Shown here: piece by piece, positions 24,007-36,000 of the stretch
Position numbering within the stretch: position 1 is the stretch's first letter
Layout of the letters: each line of letters opens with the position of its first letter
Assembly (NCBI GenBank): GCA_033032175.1
Contig: CM065310.1
Coordinates: 8,184,001 to 8,248,000 of the forward strand
From: Saturnia japonica
Taxonomy: Eukaryota; Arthropoda; Insecta; Lepidoptera; Saturniidae
DNA: 64,000 bases
Reading direction: 5' to 3'
Notes under the pieces: generated by a model
Told to the model about the DNA's origin: nothing
The model's input: the letters and a program-made list of their open reading frames with translations, nothing else
Databases searched by the model: none
Made by a program: the position numbers and the translations under genes

Positions 24007-27000
24007 AAATACTAAAATTTCATAATTGTCTTTGCTAAACTCATGTGCTTTTGTTACATTGTTTTAAAAAATGTTTGTAAAACAGCTACCTAACGATGTA
24101 CATTCTATGTTGTGTGCCTCAGTGAAAATCAATAACTATAAAACCGCTGTAGCAGAATTGGTATGTTACGTAAATTAAACTTCATTTCTATTTTAATTAC
24201 GAGGTGGATGAAAAACTTAGTAGAAACTTCGATAAAAACATTATCGAATGAATCGATTGGATTACGTTGGTAGGACGATTTAAGATGTTATTTCTATCAC
24301 ATAATTTTTAGTTATAAAATTATAATTTAAGCCTGCAGGTAGGTACTTACAACATTTTAGATTTTGTAACTCCAAGTTTGTATACGAAATTAAAAAAAAA
24401 CACAATTATTAATAATGTCCTATCGTTGTTTTCGTGCGATTTTCTGTTTATAAAAAAGAAAACTGTGCCCCGCGGTTTCGCTCGCGTTAAATATATGCGA
24501 TTCTCGTCGGGCGATCAACTTGCCCTCGGCTGCCGATACTCCGTAGGTACCATAACATCGTTATCGCGAAGCTTATTTTATGATCTATAGATAATATAAT
24601 CCATACTAGTACATATTATAAATGCGAAAGTAACTCTGTCTATCTGTCTGTTACGTTTTCACGCATAAACCGCAGAACCAATTTTGATCAATTTTAGTAT
24701 AAAGATAGATTGGAACTTGGCAAAGGACATAGGGTACTTTTTGTAGCGAAAATAAAACTTTAAGGGTAGAAAATAGAGGATGAAAGTTTCTATGAACAAA
24801 ATATGGAAACACCAAATGCGCATGCGCGATAATGGTGAAATGACATCGGCTGCTATACCAACCAATTTGTAATAAGAAATGTATTTTATTTCTAATAATT
24901 ACCTATTAAATGATAGTTGTGTGCGAAGCCGCGGGCACACCGCTAGTATTATATAATTGTAATTGCTCCGCTGCTAATGGTCGAAGCGTGATCTTAGATA
25001 GCCTATAACTTTCCTCAATAAATCTTACTATATTATAAAACAGAGTCCCCCTGCCGCGTCTTTTCTGTCTGAACGCGATAAACTACCGAACTGATTTTCA
25101 TACGGTTTTCATCAATGGATGGAGTGATTTACGAGGAAGGTTTAGGTGTATAATTAATTAACTTTTTATGTAAATTGACTGAAATATGAAGATTATTGTT
25201 GAAGATGTCGGAAGAAATCATGCCGATTGTGAGCTTTACTGGCGTGCGCCGCGTAAACCAATAGAGTAATTTGTATTACGGAGTGTAGGCATTAATGTAT
25301 GCTCTGCTGATCATGCGAAGCCGAGCAGGTTGCTAGTAGGTTACAAAATGTAAAAAGATTTTTTCAAATATGAGTTTTAGTTTCAGAGTTTAGCGCATTC
25401 AAACAAACAAACAATCGTTTGAGCTTTACAATGTTAATAAGTATAGATTACTATATTTTCAGATTTACAATTCTTTGGACGCAGATTCTACGTCTATTGC
25501 AGTACGTATTCATATGGAACAAAATTCAATACAGGTGATAGATAACGGACAGGGCATTAAAGAGATTGACATGGATCTAATCGGGCAAAGGTACATGACA
25601 AGCAAGTTTATAAACTTATCCGCTTTAAAATCCGTACCAGATAAGTATGGTTTACGTGGTGAATCTCTATCAAATATTATTGAGGTATCGCAATTCGTGA
25701 GTATAACATCAAGGTATGAAGAGACAGAGGACACTTGGGTAAAAATCTTCAATAAAGGTAAAGGTCATACATTAAAGGAGACGACAAAGAGACCATCAAC
25801 AGGAACCACTGTGAGTTATTAGCTGAATTATTTGAAAAGTATGTAATTTAGTACATCATAAATAGTCGTAAATCGTAGCTTACGCCACAGCCACTTGATT
25901 CACAATCTGAAGTCCTTTATCATTCACAGTGGACTAAGTTTCAACAAAGTTTTTCAAACGGAAAAACTTTCATCAAACTACTATTAATAGAAAATAATTC
26001 CGAGTAAATACAACTATTAACTTAGATTTCGAATCTATAAATATAGCTATTAATGACATCGTAATTAAATTAAATTAGTTAAACATTTATTGATATAATA
26101 ACGAATAAGCGATCATTTATTTCATATATAATCAGCAAACAAAAAAAAACATTTAAATTAAAACAAAACTTGCAATAGACGCTTACAACATTGCGATTTT
26201 CGTTTAACAGGGCTAAACAGTCATCTATTAAAATAAACTGATAGAGCTTTGCCGTTGTGCGCGCATCACGCAAAAACTACTACATAAATTTTGATCTTTT
26301 TTTTTTTTGTTTTACTATTTAGATCCTACTTGGTCCTTATCTAAAAAAAAAATAATCATGATATCTTCATTCAATAAAAAGTTATTAAAATTTTAAGAAA
26401 CTACGATTTTCATAAGCATTAATTACGCCGTCATCAATGTGTTTTCGTGCCGTGGTATTAATATGATAAACACCGTAGACGAAGTGGCCGGTATCCGCTA
26501 GTGCTAAAATATAATTTAAAAAATACTGGAATCAGTATATTTTTTTATTATAGGCTTGCTTTTTATATTAAATTTCTACACTGTTTAACTGTACACAAAA
26601 TGTTATATTACTTACCTATATATATGTAAACACATTTTAATATAACGTTAATTTATTTTAGATTTCCATTAAGGGTTTTCTTTATAATCGAAATATACAA
26701 AGACAGAACGTCAACGAACTGATTGAATTGCAAGAAATAAAAACATTTTTGGAACAACTTTCATTGCTTCACAATAATATATCATTAAGTTTAAGGGATG
26801 ATGCCAAAAATAATATTATTCTTCAACTCCATAAGAAACGAGATATTTATCAAACGCTATCAAACATATTCAATATTGAAAAAAGTGATTTTAAAGAACT
26901 TAAAGTTGAAAAAAATCAATATAAAGTGGAAGCGTATATTGGAATAACTTGTAAAGATATTAGAATGGATTGTATTTTCTTGAACAGAAAACTAGTTTAC

Positions 27001-30000
27001 ACTGACAGTCGACTGCACAATATAGTTAACCATAACTTAACCAAAAACTTAAAATTTAGAAATAGAGAATTAAAAACAAAGGTACTTTTCACTATTAAAG
27101 AGGTTTTGAAAATTAATAAAATTAAGAATTTTAGCAATTCACAAACAAAAGTAAATGTATAATGTCTAAATTATTTTCTTAAATTGTTTCAGGCTAAGAA
27201 GGGTAATGAATTCGAAAACTACATACTCGATAAATATTTTCCATTTTACTTTATGTTTATTGAATGTCCCTATATTGACTACATTATGAGTGATAAAAGC
27301 TTAGAATTTAAAAGTTGGAACCAAATCACTATGCTATTAGAAAAGTTAATTCAATTTTATATTGGAGGCATCCCTCTAAAAGAAGACAAGACTACTCATT
27401 TAAAACAAAATTTTAATACGAGAGATCAAATCAAAGAAATAATGAAAAAAATATTAAATAACAATCCAAAGAAAGTAGATGGATTGCAAATGCAAAATGG
27501 TGTAAAAGGTATTTATTAATTAGCATACAAAATATGGATATAATGAGGGAAATAATTATAAGTGAGATATATTCATGTTTATTTTTAGGTAAAATAAGTA
27601 AACGAAAACGTAGGAGAAGAACAAAGAAAGCAAAATTGTGTCTTTCAAGTACAAAAGAACGAAGTACTGCTATAACTTATGCTGATATTGAATATACGAA
27701 AAACGGAAATACGCTTATTTCACAAATAAATCTTTTAAATAAGGACGGACATTGTATCCCCAATAAAGACATAATTAACCAAACAACAATAAATAAACGA
27801 TGTAATATATTACACAATAACCAACATAAAGAAATTAATACTTGTAATGAAAATAAGAAAAGAGACATTGAAATGAAAAATCACATAAATGCGAAACAGA
27901 ATTCATCTATTAAAAAGAAAAGAAAAATAGCTAAAAATCAGAAGGAATTTATGTTATTCACAGATAATGTTCTTAGCAAATTTGTAAACCCAACCGATAG
28001 CATTAAAAAGAAATGTGATGTCATTGAACAAAAAGTTCAAAATATGCTTCATTGGAAAAATAAAAATAAGGAATTGGCTATAAAAGATATAGTACAATAT
28101 GAGAACACAGCGAAAAAAATCCGAAATGATATTTACAATAAATTAAAAAAAAATATTACGAACTATAGTGCACATATTTTACCAAATACAGAGGAAAGGT
28201 GCAAGCATGATAAAATTGATTTAAATCAGAACTGCAGGCGTCAACAAGATATCGCAACTTCATTTTTTCAATGGAAAACTACGTATGACTTAATAAAAAC
28301 TGTCATCACTAGTAGAAATAAAAATGATTTTCACGATGATAACAATAAACATTCTGAGAAAATTGAAATTAATCCTATGAATAAAGAAAGTACGCAAATT
28401 GTATCCAGAATGTCATTCGAAAGTCACAGATATGATAAACACGAAAAAATTAAACCAAAAACAATGTACCACAGAAACCAACAAAAAAGTTTAATTAGAA
28501 ACTTATCTAAAGATAATTATCAAATATTTAACAACTGTAAACTAAAAAAACTGGTCCCAAAAATTAAAACTACTAGATATAATAATAATAAAAATCGAAT
28601 TGATTTGACTGCTGAGTATTCAATGATAGGCAACATCGAAGAAATTTCTTATTTTACAGTTGTTATCCAAAAGTAATCAAAACAATTATTTAAAAAAAAA
28701 TGATTATATCCAAGAAACGCATAATAAGACTACATCTTACACTAATGATGCGTCATTTAATAGAAACAACATGATTTCTGAAATTGTTAATACCCGAAAA
28801 GAAGCAAGCAGCTCTGAACACAGAAATAACAGTAATATAGAAAATCAATATTTCAAATCTAAAAAAAATACTTGTGACCTCGAAGAATTAGTAACGTTAC
28901 AACATTCTAAAGTCGGTAATAAAAACACAAAAGAAAATTTAAATAAAATGGTAAACTTGAGAAACTTGACTAATGAAACAAAGTTCCAGTTCATAGAGGA
29001 GCAAGAATTTATAATTGAACCCGTAAATATTTGTGAAACTGTTATGGGCAGTGAGGATATATTTGTATCTGAAACTGAAGGAAACCATAATATGAGCAAT
29101 TTTCATTTAGATATTTTACAGAATGAAAACCTAAATATTTCGCATTATTTTAGTAATATTAAAAATTTCATTAAAACGGGAAACTTAAACAATATAAAAA
29201 ATACAACAGTACGATACGATACAATTAGTTTAAATATTGATAAAATAGACCAAATTACTGATCCGGTACACGATAATCTTAACAAGTATCAATTGACTGA
29301 TAAACATTGTCACAAAAACAACATTGCTACTGATTTCGGATATTTCAGCATAAAAAATAGATCACGTTTTGTGCCTAAAGGTAAACTGACATATATGGAT
29401 AACATAATCATTTATGTTTAATAATCATTTACAACCACAATTTTTTATTATTACTTTTTCAGGAATGTCGCCTATATTCCACAACTGCAATACAAAATAC
29501 ACATGTGATTATTATCTTGACGATGATTATTATGAAAATGTAAGGAAATTTTAAATCTTAACGATTTATTGTAAGGCCCACCATAATATAATCTCATTTT
29601 TATTTTAGAGTCTTTATAATAATTTTATAAATGAAGTACAAATTAATTCCGAGATATTTAATCCGCTGTTACAAAATATAAAAGATCATGGCGCAAAAGT
29701 CAATGAAAAACTGCAAACTAAAATACGTAAAGATAATGCTGCTCTAAAATTTGACGATAGGTCTTTGAAAGACGCCATAGTAAGTATAATCTACAAATTA
29801 ATAATTTATTTCTTAATAACAGAAGAATAAGCCTACAGTTTTGTTCACAATTAAACTTTGTTATTTATTTTTGTATAAGGTCCTTGGACAAGTTGATGAA
29901 AAATTTATAGCTAGTATCATAGGAAGCAAAAATAATCAGGATAAAGAAACATTGAAATTCTTAGTATTATTCGATCAGCATGCAGTGCATGAAAGAATTA

Positions 30001-33000
30001 GAACAGAACAAAATCTTTCAGGTAACTTTGTGGGTTTATAATTACAATGTCTGCTTCGAAATTTAAGTAGTTTTAAAATTACTGTTATATAATCATTTTA
30101 TATTTACATTGCTCTCACAGATTACATTAAAAACAACCAATGGAAGAGCGTTAAAGTGGAAAAAATTAATATGATCTTGTCTGTAGATGAGATCCTTTAT
30201 TTACATAATTATAAAGATAAATTTAATGAAATGGGTTTAGAATTTACTATACTTAGTTCCCAGGAATTATTAATAATTGCAGTACCTGAAGCAATACTCG
30301 GTAAAATTCGACGAGAGGTCAGATTTTTATACTATATATTTGTAAAATTAGAAAATATTTAAGTAATTACATGTTATTTCACTAAAAATTCATGAAATCC
30401 TGAATAACCTAAGTATATATTCGTTTTATCTCAGATCGACCAAGTAATGAAAGCTGTGAGAAATTTAATAGTTGAAGAAATAAATGTCATCAAAACACAA
30501 AGTGGTTGTATTTCTGTTTATCCAAAATCAATCATGGATTTAGTATTCAGTGAGGTAAGATTACAAAGCATTCAACCATTGATACACTTATATTAACCAA
30601 AGGCGTCATATGCCGAAAAGAGACAAAAATAAAAAAAAAGTACCTTTTTATAGAATTCGCAAATGGAGCTGTAACATAACAATTTGCATTCTATTATATA
30701 ACACAAGAAATCAATAATAATTTGCGTTTACTTCTTGTAGTTCATACTTATTCGCCGATGATAAACTGTCTAAACTTACATGTAAATAGTCCTACAGATT
30801 TACATGCAGGTAAATATTTTGCTAATAAAAAAATTATAAAAACGATTTGTGTTTGCTCAGAAGATAAAATAAGTTTAAAATCGAGCTAAATACAAAAATT
30901 ATATACATAGTATTATTCATGCACTACTAACTAAATACTTAACTATAGGCTTGCAGGTACGCTATAAAATTCGGTGATAAGCTGACAAAGAATGATTGTA
31001 TAAAGTTAATACGAGACCTTTCCGACTGTAAAACGCCTTTTCAGTGTGCTCACGGAAGACCTGTTATGGCTGTCCTAATGGATATAAACAGTGATAAACA
31101 AGAATATAAGGTAACATAAACAACTAATCTCTACAATTCCCTCTAAATTTTTAATGATTTTAATGACGTCATTAGATAGTATTTTCCAAAAGTACTTAAA
31201 CAATAGCTCATCTTGTAGTCGGCAGATAAGAGATATTTATTATTAGGGTGGCTTGCGCAACATTTCTTTTAACTCATCGCCAAACAAAATTACAATTAGC
31301 TTCTTATATGAATTTATCGTAAACGCATTTAAGGTCATCTTGCACGAGATTTACAGTGCGCTGATTTACTCTGGGAGGTCCAAAAGTTCGTGGAATGGAG
31401 GGGATGGAGTGGGGATAGGGGTGCTCGCTTAGTGTCATACTAATTGGGGACTCATCATTAGTATATAAGTTGAGTTTCAGCCCTATTGCGTCATGCAAGT
31501 CCGGTGAAGCTGTAAAAGCCGTCAGAGGCTCCAGGGCCCCTAAGGCTAACAGTATAATCAGTTCTAAAAAAAAACCTATGGCATCATTTGTTTACGAACA
31601 CTCGCCTACTAAACAAGTCAATCCGGAAGAAAACTTTAAACTATGGAGGAAATTGAAAACCCGTATTATAATAACCAAAAAATAAAAATTGCTTACCAAG
31701 CAAGGAAAGAACGCCCACACCATTTTAAATAAAATGGAAACCGTTTATGAGGAACAGTGCCCAAGTAAATCAATGATTTGTGGTTTTTATTAGTTTCCCA
31801 ATTTAAAATAACAATAACCTAACAAAGGCGAACCCACGTATTTATTCCTTTGCGCATTATGTCTAAATGGAAGTTCCAGTAAAAGTCAGAAATGCGACAA
31901 TACACGAAAGACGCGACTTACGAAACGATTATAGGTTACTTGATCACCCCTCACCAGTTTAAGCACATCCCTTCTATTAAATAAATATCACAATCGAAAG
32001 CTAAACAAAAGGAAATGTTTGCTTCAACGTCGTATATGCTAAATTCAGGGTGATGCAATTGTCATTTTTATTATTATCACTTTAATTTGACCCTTATGAC
32101 CTGCAGCTCATCAAAATCAAAAATACTTTATTTAATTTAGGCTCTAAGAAGGCACTTGTGAATATCAAAAATCTACTACCACTTTGGAATACATCCCAAT
32201 CACCGAGAAAAGCCGGCAAGACACCCGATCGGCTTTATTTAATTTACTTATTAACACCATATAGGTATAATTTTTACTGTCATTATATTTTTTTGGGGAT
32301 ACACAGAGAAGGAATCACTTCCAAATATCACCATCATCATTACTAATTTGCCTATCATTGCCTTTCTGCCACTGAACTGATCGCGACCATCGAGAGCGTG
32401 GTAAGAACCCTGTCAGTATTAATGTATCAGTTTTGCCACATTAGTCAGTCTAAACACCAAGTTTGCCGTAATATGTGTACCTTTTCTCTAGTCAACAGAT
32501 ATTCCCACAGCGAGGTTAGTCTACCTCTCTTACTCCCATTTGTTTATGGATCTATCATTTTGTATTGGTATTTATTGTGCGGTATAGCAACTTAGATTGA
32601 TGATAACATTACAATTTCAATCTCGACCATTTAATTCTAAACCAAGAAAAGCTTGTACTACGGTAACTAAACAGATAATGTATCATACATAATATAAAGA
32701 TATTTAACACCCAGACACACAACTGACGTAGTATGATCATCACACAAAAGTCTATCATGGGGGTAACCGAACCTGTGTCCCCAGCCCAAAAGTACTGCTT
32801 AAAACCACTGTGCTACGAAACCTGCCAATTTAACAAAGTTCTTAACTTTACCTTCCTAATATATTTTTGAAAATCTTTACTACAACAATAAAGCTGAAAA
32901 GAACGTTTTGTTTATTTGTTTCTTTGAACGCGTTAATCTCAGAAAGTAAAAGTCAGAATTGCAAAAAAGAATCTGAATTATTTAGCCTATTTATTGAGGA

Positions 33001-36000
33001 ACATTTGAAGTTGTTTGACTTCACGCTATGATCCTAATAAGCGGAGCAGATATCATTAACGTCTAGAAATCTGGTAAACTATAAGCAAGTACGGGAAGTG
33101 AGAACAACGATTGAAACCGTTGGGCACAGTTAGTACTACGAATAAATACAAACAAATCCGTACATTTGTGAAATGTTCATAATTCAAACAAAGCCCGCTG
33201 CATGTACCTAATAACACTGGGGAAAGCAATAATAATGTCCAATAACTGCCCTATATGATTTACTCATGTGTCCGCTTAAATAAACGAAATAAAAATCTTT
33301 ATGTGTGGAATAACGTTCGGGTACAGCGGTCGCTATACAATATACACTCATATAAAAGAACAATTGCAATTACATGGTTTCTATATCATCACATTTAACA
33401 AATCTTGATGGCTTTTGTACGGGCTTGTTTGAAATAAATGAAGATTTGCAAATAAATGTGCCTCATTACTTCAACTTAGTGCTCGTAAGCGCGACTGTTA
33501 TGACCGAGGTCCTGGGTTCGATTCCCAGGTCGAGCAAAGTGTTATTGGGTTTTTCTATGAAATTCTCAGTTGCAGCTCGGAGTTTGGATTTGTACCTGAT
33601 TAATGGCAATAGGCTCGCCCCTTATTACATAGGACCTAAAAATCATACACGGCGAACTGTAGGTGTTAATTAGTACTCCTCTGTCTAACCCTTCGGGGAT
33701 ACAGGCGTAATGTTATGTAATCTATATATTATTAAGTGAGGAGAAAACTTCGGACTCCTTTTTAAGCATATTGCGCTTATTTTGTATGGTTAAGATTTAT
33801 TTTACTCATTAAATTAAATACTACCCCAATAAGTGCGCAATTATTGAACTTCGATCTCCCAAAACATTGACATTATTGACACTCATTGAAAATTGACAAC
33901 AATTGGTATAATATTCATTATTTACGTTCACACAGCAAAATATAAAACATAATAGTCTAATATCTCGGCGACCGAGCTTTGCTTGGTATCTTACAAAAAA
34001 AATCTATCTAGATAAACTTAGAAAATAAAAAATCATCCAAATTGTAGGAGGCGTTTGCGAGAAACCAATTACATATATATATCATTATGTGAATGATAGT
34101 GATGTCTGGAAGCAACTCCCTCTCTGCGCATCCACTGACTTATTATTATTGTTTTATATTAAAACTTTTGTATAGTTGGAAATAAAATTTAATAAATTTG
34201 ATTAAGTACAGTGTAAAAAAAAATGACTGTACATTATTGTAAAAAAAGCGTGGGGTGTATTCAAAGCGCTTTTTAAGATATTATATTATCGAAGTGATGA
34301 TTCTTCTACTCATTATCTGTCAATAATATGTTTATATTTATTGACACTATGCACCCCACGCTTTTTTTACAATAATGTACATTCATTTTTTTTACACTGC
34401 ACTTAATCAAATTTATTAAATTTTATTTTCTGTTTTTTAGTTGGATTTTTTATGAAAGCGTGTTTTTTTTAGTTTTTTTTAAACTATTATTTATTTTTCA
34501 TTTTTTAGTTAAATTTTTTAAACTATAAATTATTTAGTTCGATTTGCTAACTATCAACCGCCCTTAATATGTACAAATGTGTTCCGATTGTATCTTGGTT
34601 AAGAACACATATTCAAAGATTTCTATGATGCCAATATAAACAGCGAGACACATAGAGGCGCAACCTTATTTACATATACAGTCAGTCACATTAATGCTTG
34701 AGTATGGAATTTTCAATCCGTAATCACTCTACAAAATATTATAATCATAGGAGCGAATCTGTTGGCGGCACTAAGAATGAGGATGAGTGTGAATTTTCAC
34801 TCTGTGACTGATTGTAGATTTTATGGTTTATCTCCTAATCGAATCATTTCTTCCTGTTAATTTTGAGCAATCAAGTTCTTCAATTCGTATACCGTCCAAG
34901 GATCTTCCACGACTAAGTGCCACATAAGCTTGTCCAGCAGCAAACAACCGTGGACGTAAATAAATGACTGCATGATCAACTGTACAACCTTGCATGCCCG
35001 AAAGAGTAAGTGTGGAACTGCACCCATGCGTAGTTCGCGCACTAGCTCTATCTCTCTTACTCGCATGCAGAGAATGCGGAAAGAAATTAATTAATCCTGG
35101 CGAATCTAATTAGGATAATCGGATGCTTTGATCGGATTATTGCATTGTCATCGACTTTTGACAGGTGTGCAAAGTTTGAATTAAATCTGATCATTCAAAG
35201 TAGGACAAAATCGAGCTCAAAGGGGTCGGTTACATACATACATACATACAGGTGAAGCTAATAAAAGCGTGTTAAAAAGACCTAAGGGGTAAAGGAGGTA
35301 ATTTTAATCAATTTCGAGGCAAAAGACAAAAATATTTTTAAGATGGTTTACAAAATTTTATTCATAGATCTAATAAATGTATTCAGCTTAACGGTGATTA
35401 TATTGAAAAGGAAAAATAGATTTATTGTTTCATCTTATACAAGGTGTCCAGAAAGGGTATCGGGTATTTGTTTTCGCGCCATATTCGAAACGGGACGTCT
35501 AAAGGGTGCGGGGAGGGGTTCGTGGTGTCCGCCATTTTGTGGAGTTTTAGTCACGATGGAGCAGTACTCGGGGACGCATCGCGCATTTTGCGTACGAGCG
35601 TATTATCGTAATGGTGATTCAATAGTGACTGCTCAACGTCTCTATCGTGCGGAATATCGTACACGCCACGCGCCAAGTGACGATAGCATTAGGAAATGGA
35701 TCAGGATGTTCGAGAATACAGGTGCGACAGTTAAAATTCAAAACTCTGGTCGTCCTCGTTCAGTTCGCGATGAAGAAACAATTGAAGAAGTTGAGGCGTC
35801 GGTTCGTCAAAATCCGTCTTTATCCATCCGAAAGCGAAGCCAAGCGTTGAACATCAAAAAATCGTCTTTACATTCGATTTTAAAGAAAGACTTACATCTA
35901 AAAGCCTATAAAATTCAATTGGTTCAAGAATTGAAGGATACGGACTATGCTAATCGACTGAATTTTGCGAACGAAATGCTGCAGCGATTTAACAACTTTA

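Noticed and set aside
28616..28659. 44-base mini-intron explaining the MLH3 frame change
   Set aside because: Removing it leads to a stop codon within 12 codons; only a longer version ending at 28673 restores the frame.
33475..33540. tRNA gene suggested by a strong B box
   Set aside because: The 5' half does not form acceptor and D arms, and the sequence runs into a typical SINE tail.
34857..35066. 69-codon minus-strand frame as a gene
   Set aside because: The helicase text is in a neighbouring frame; this frame is a shadow of the Helitron remnant.
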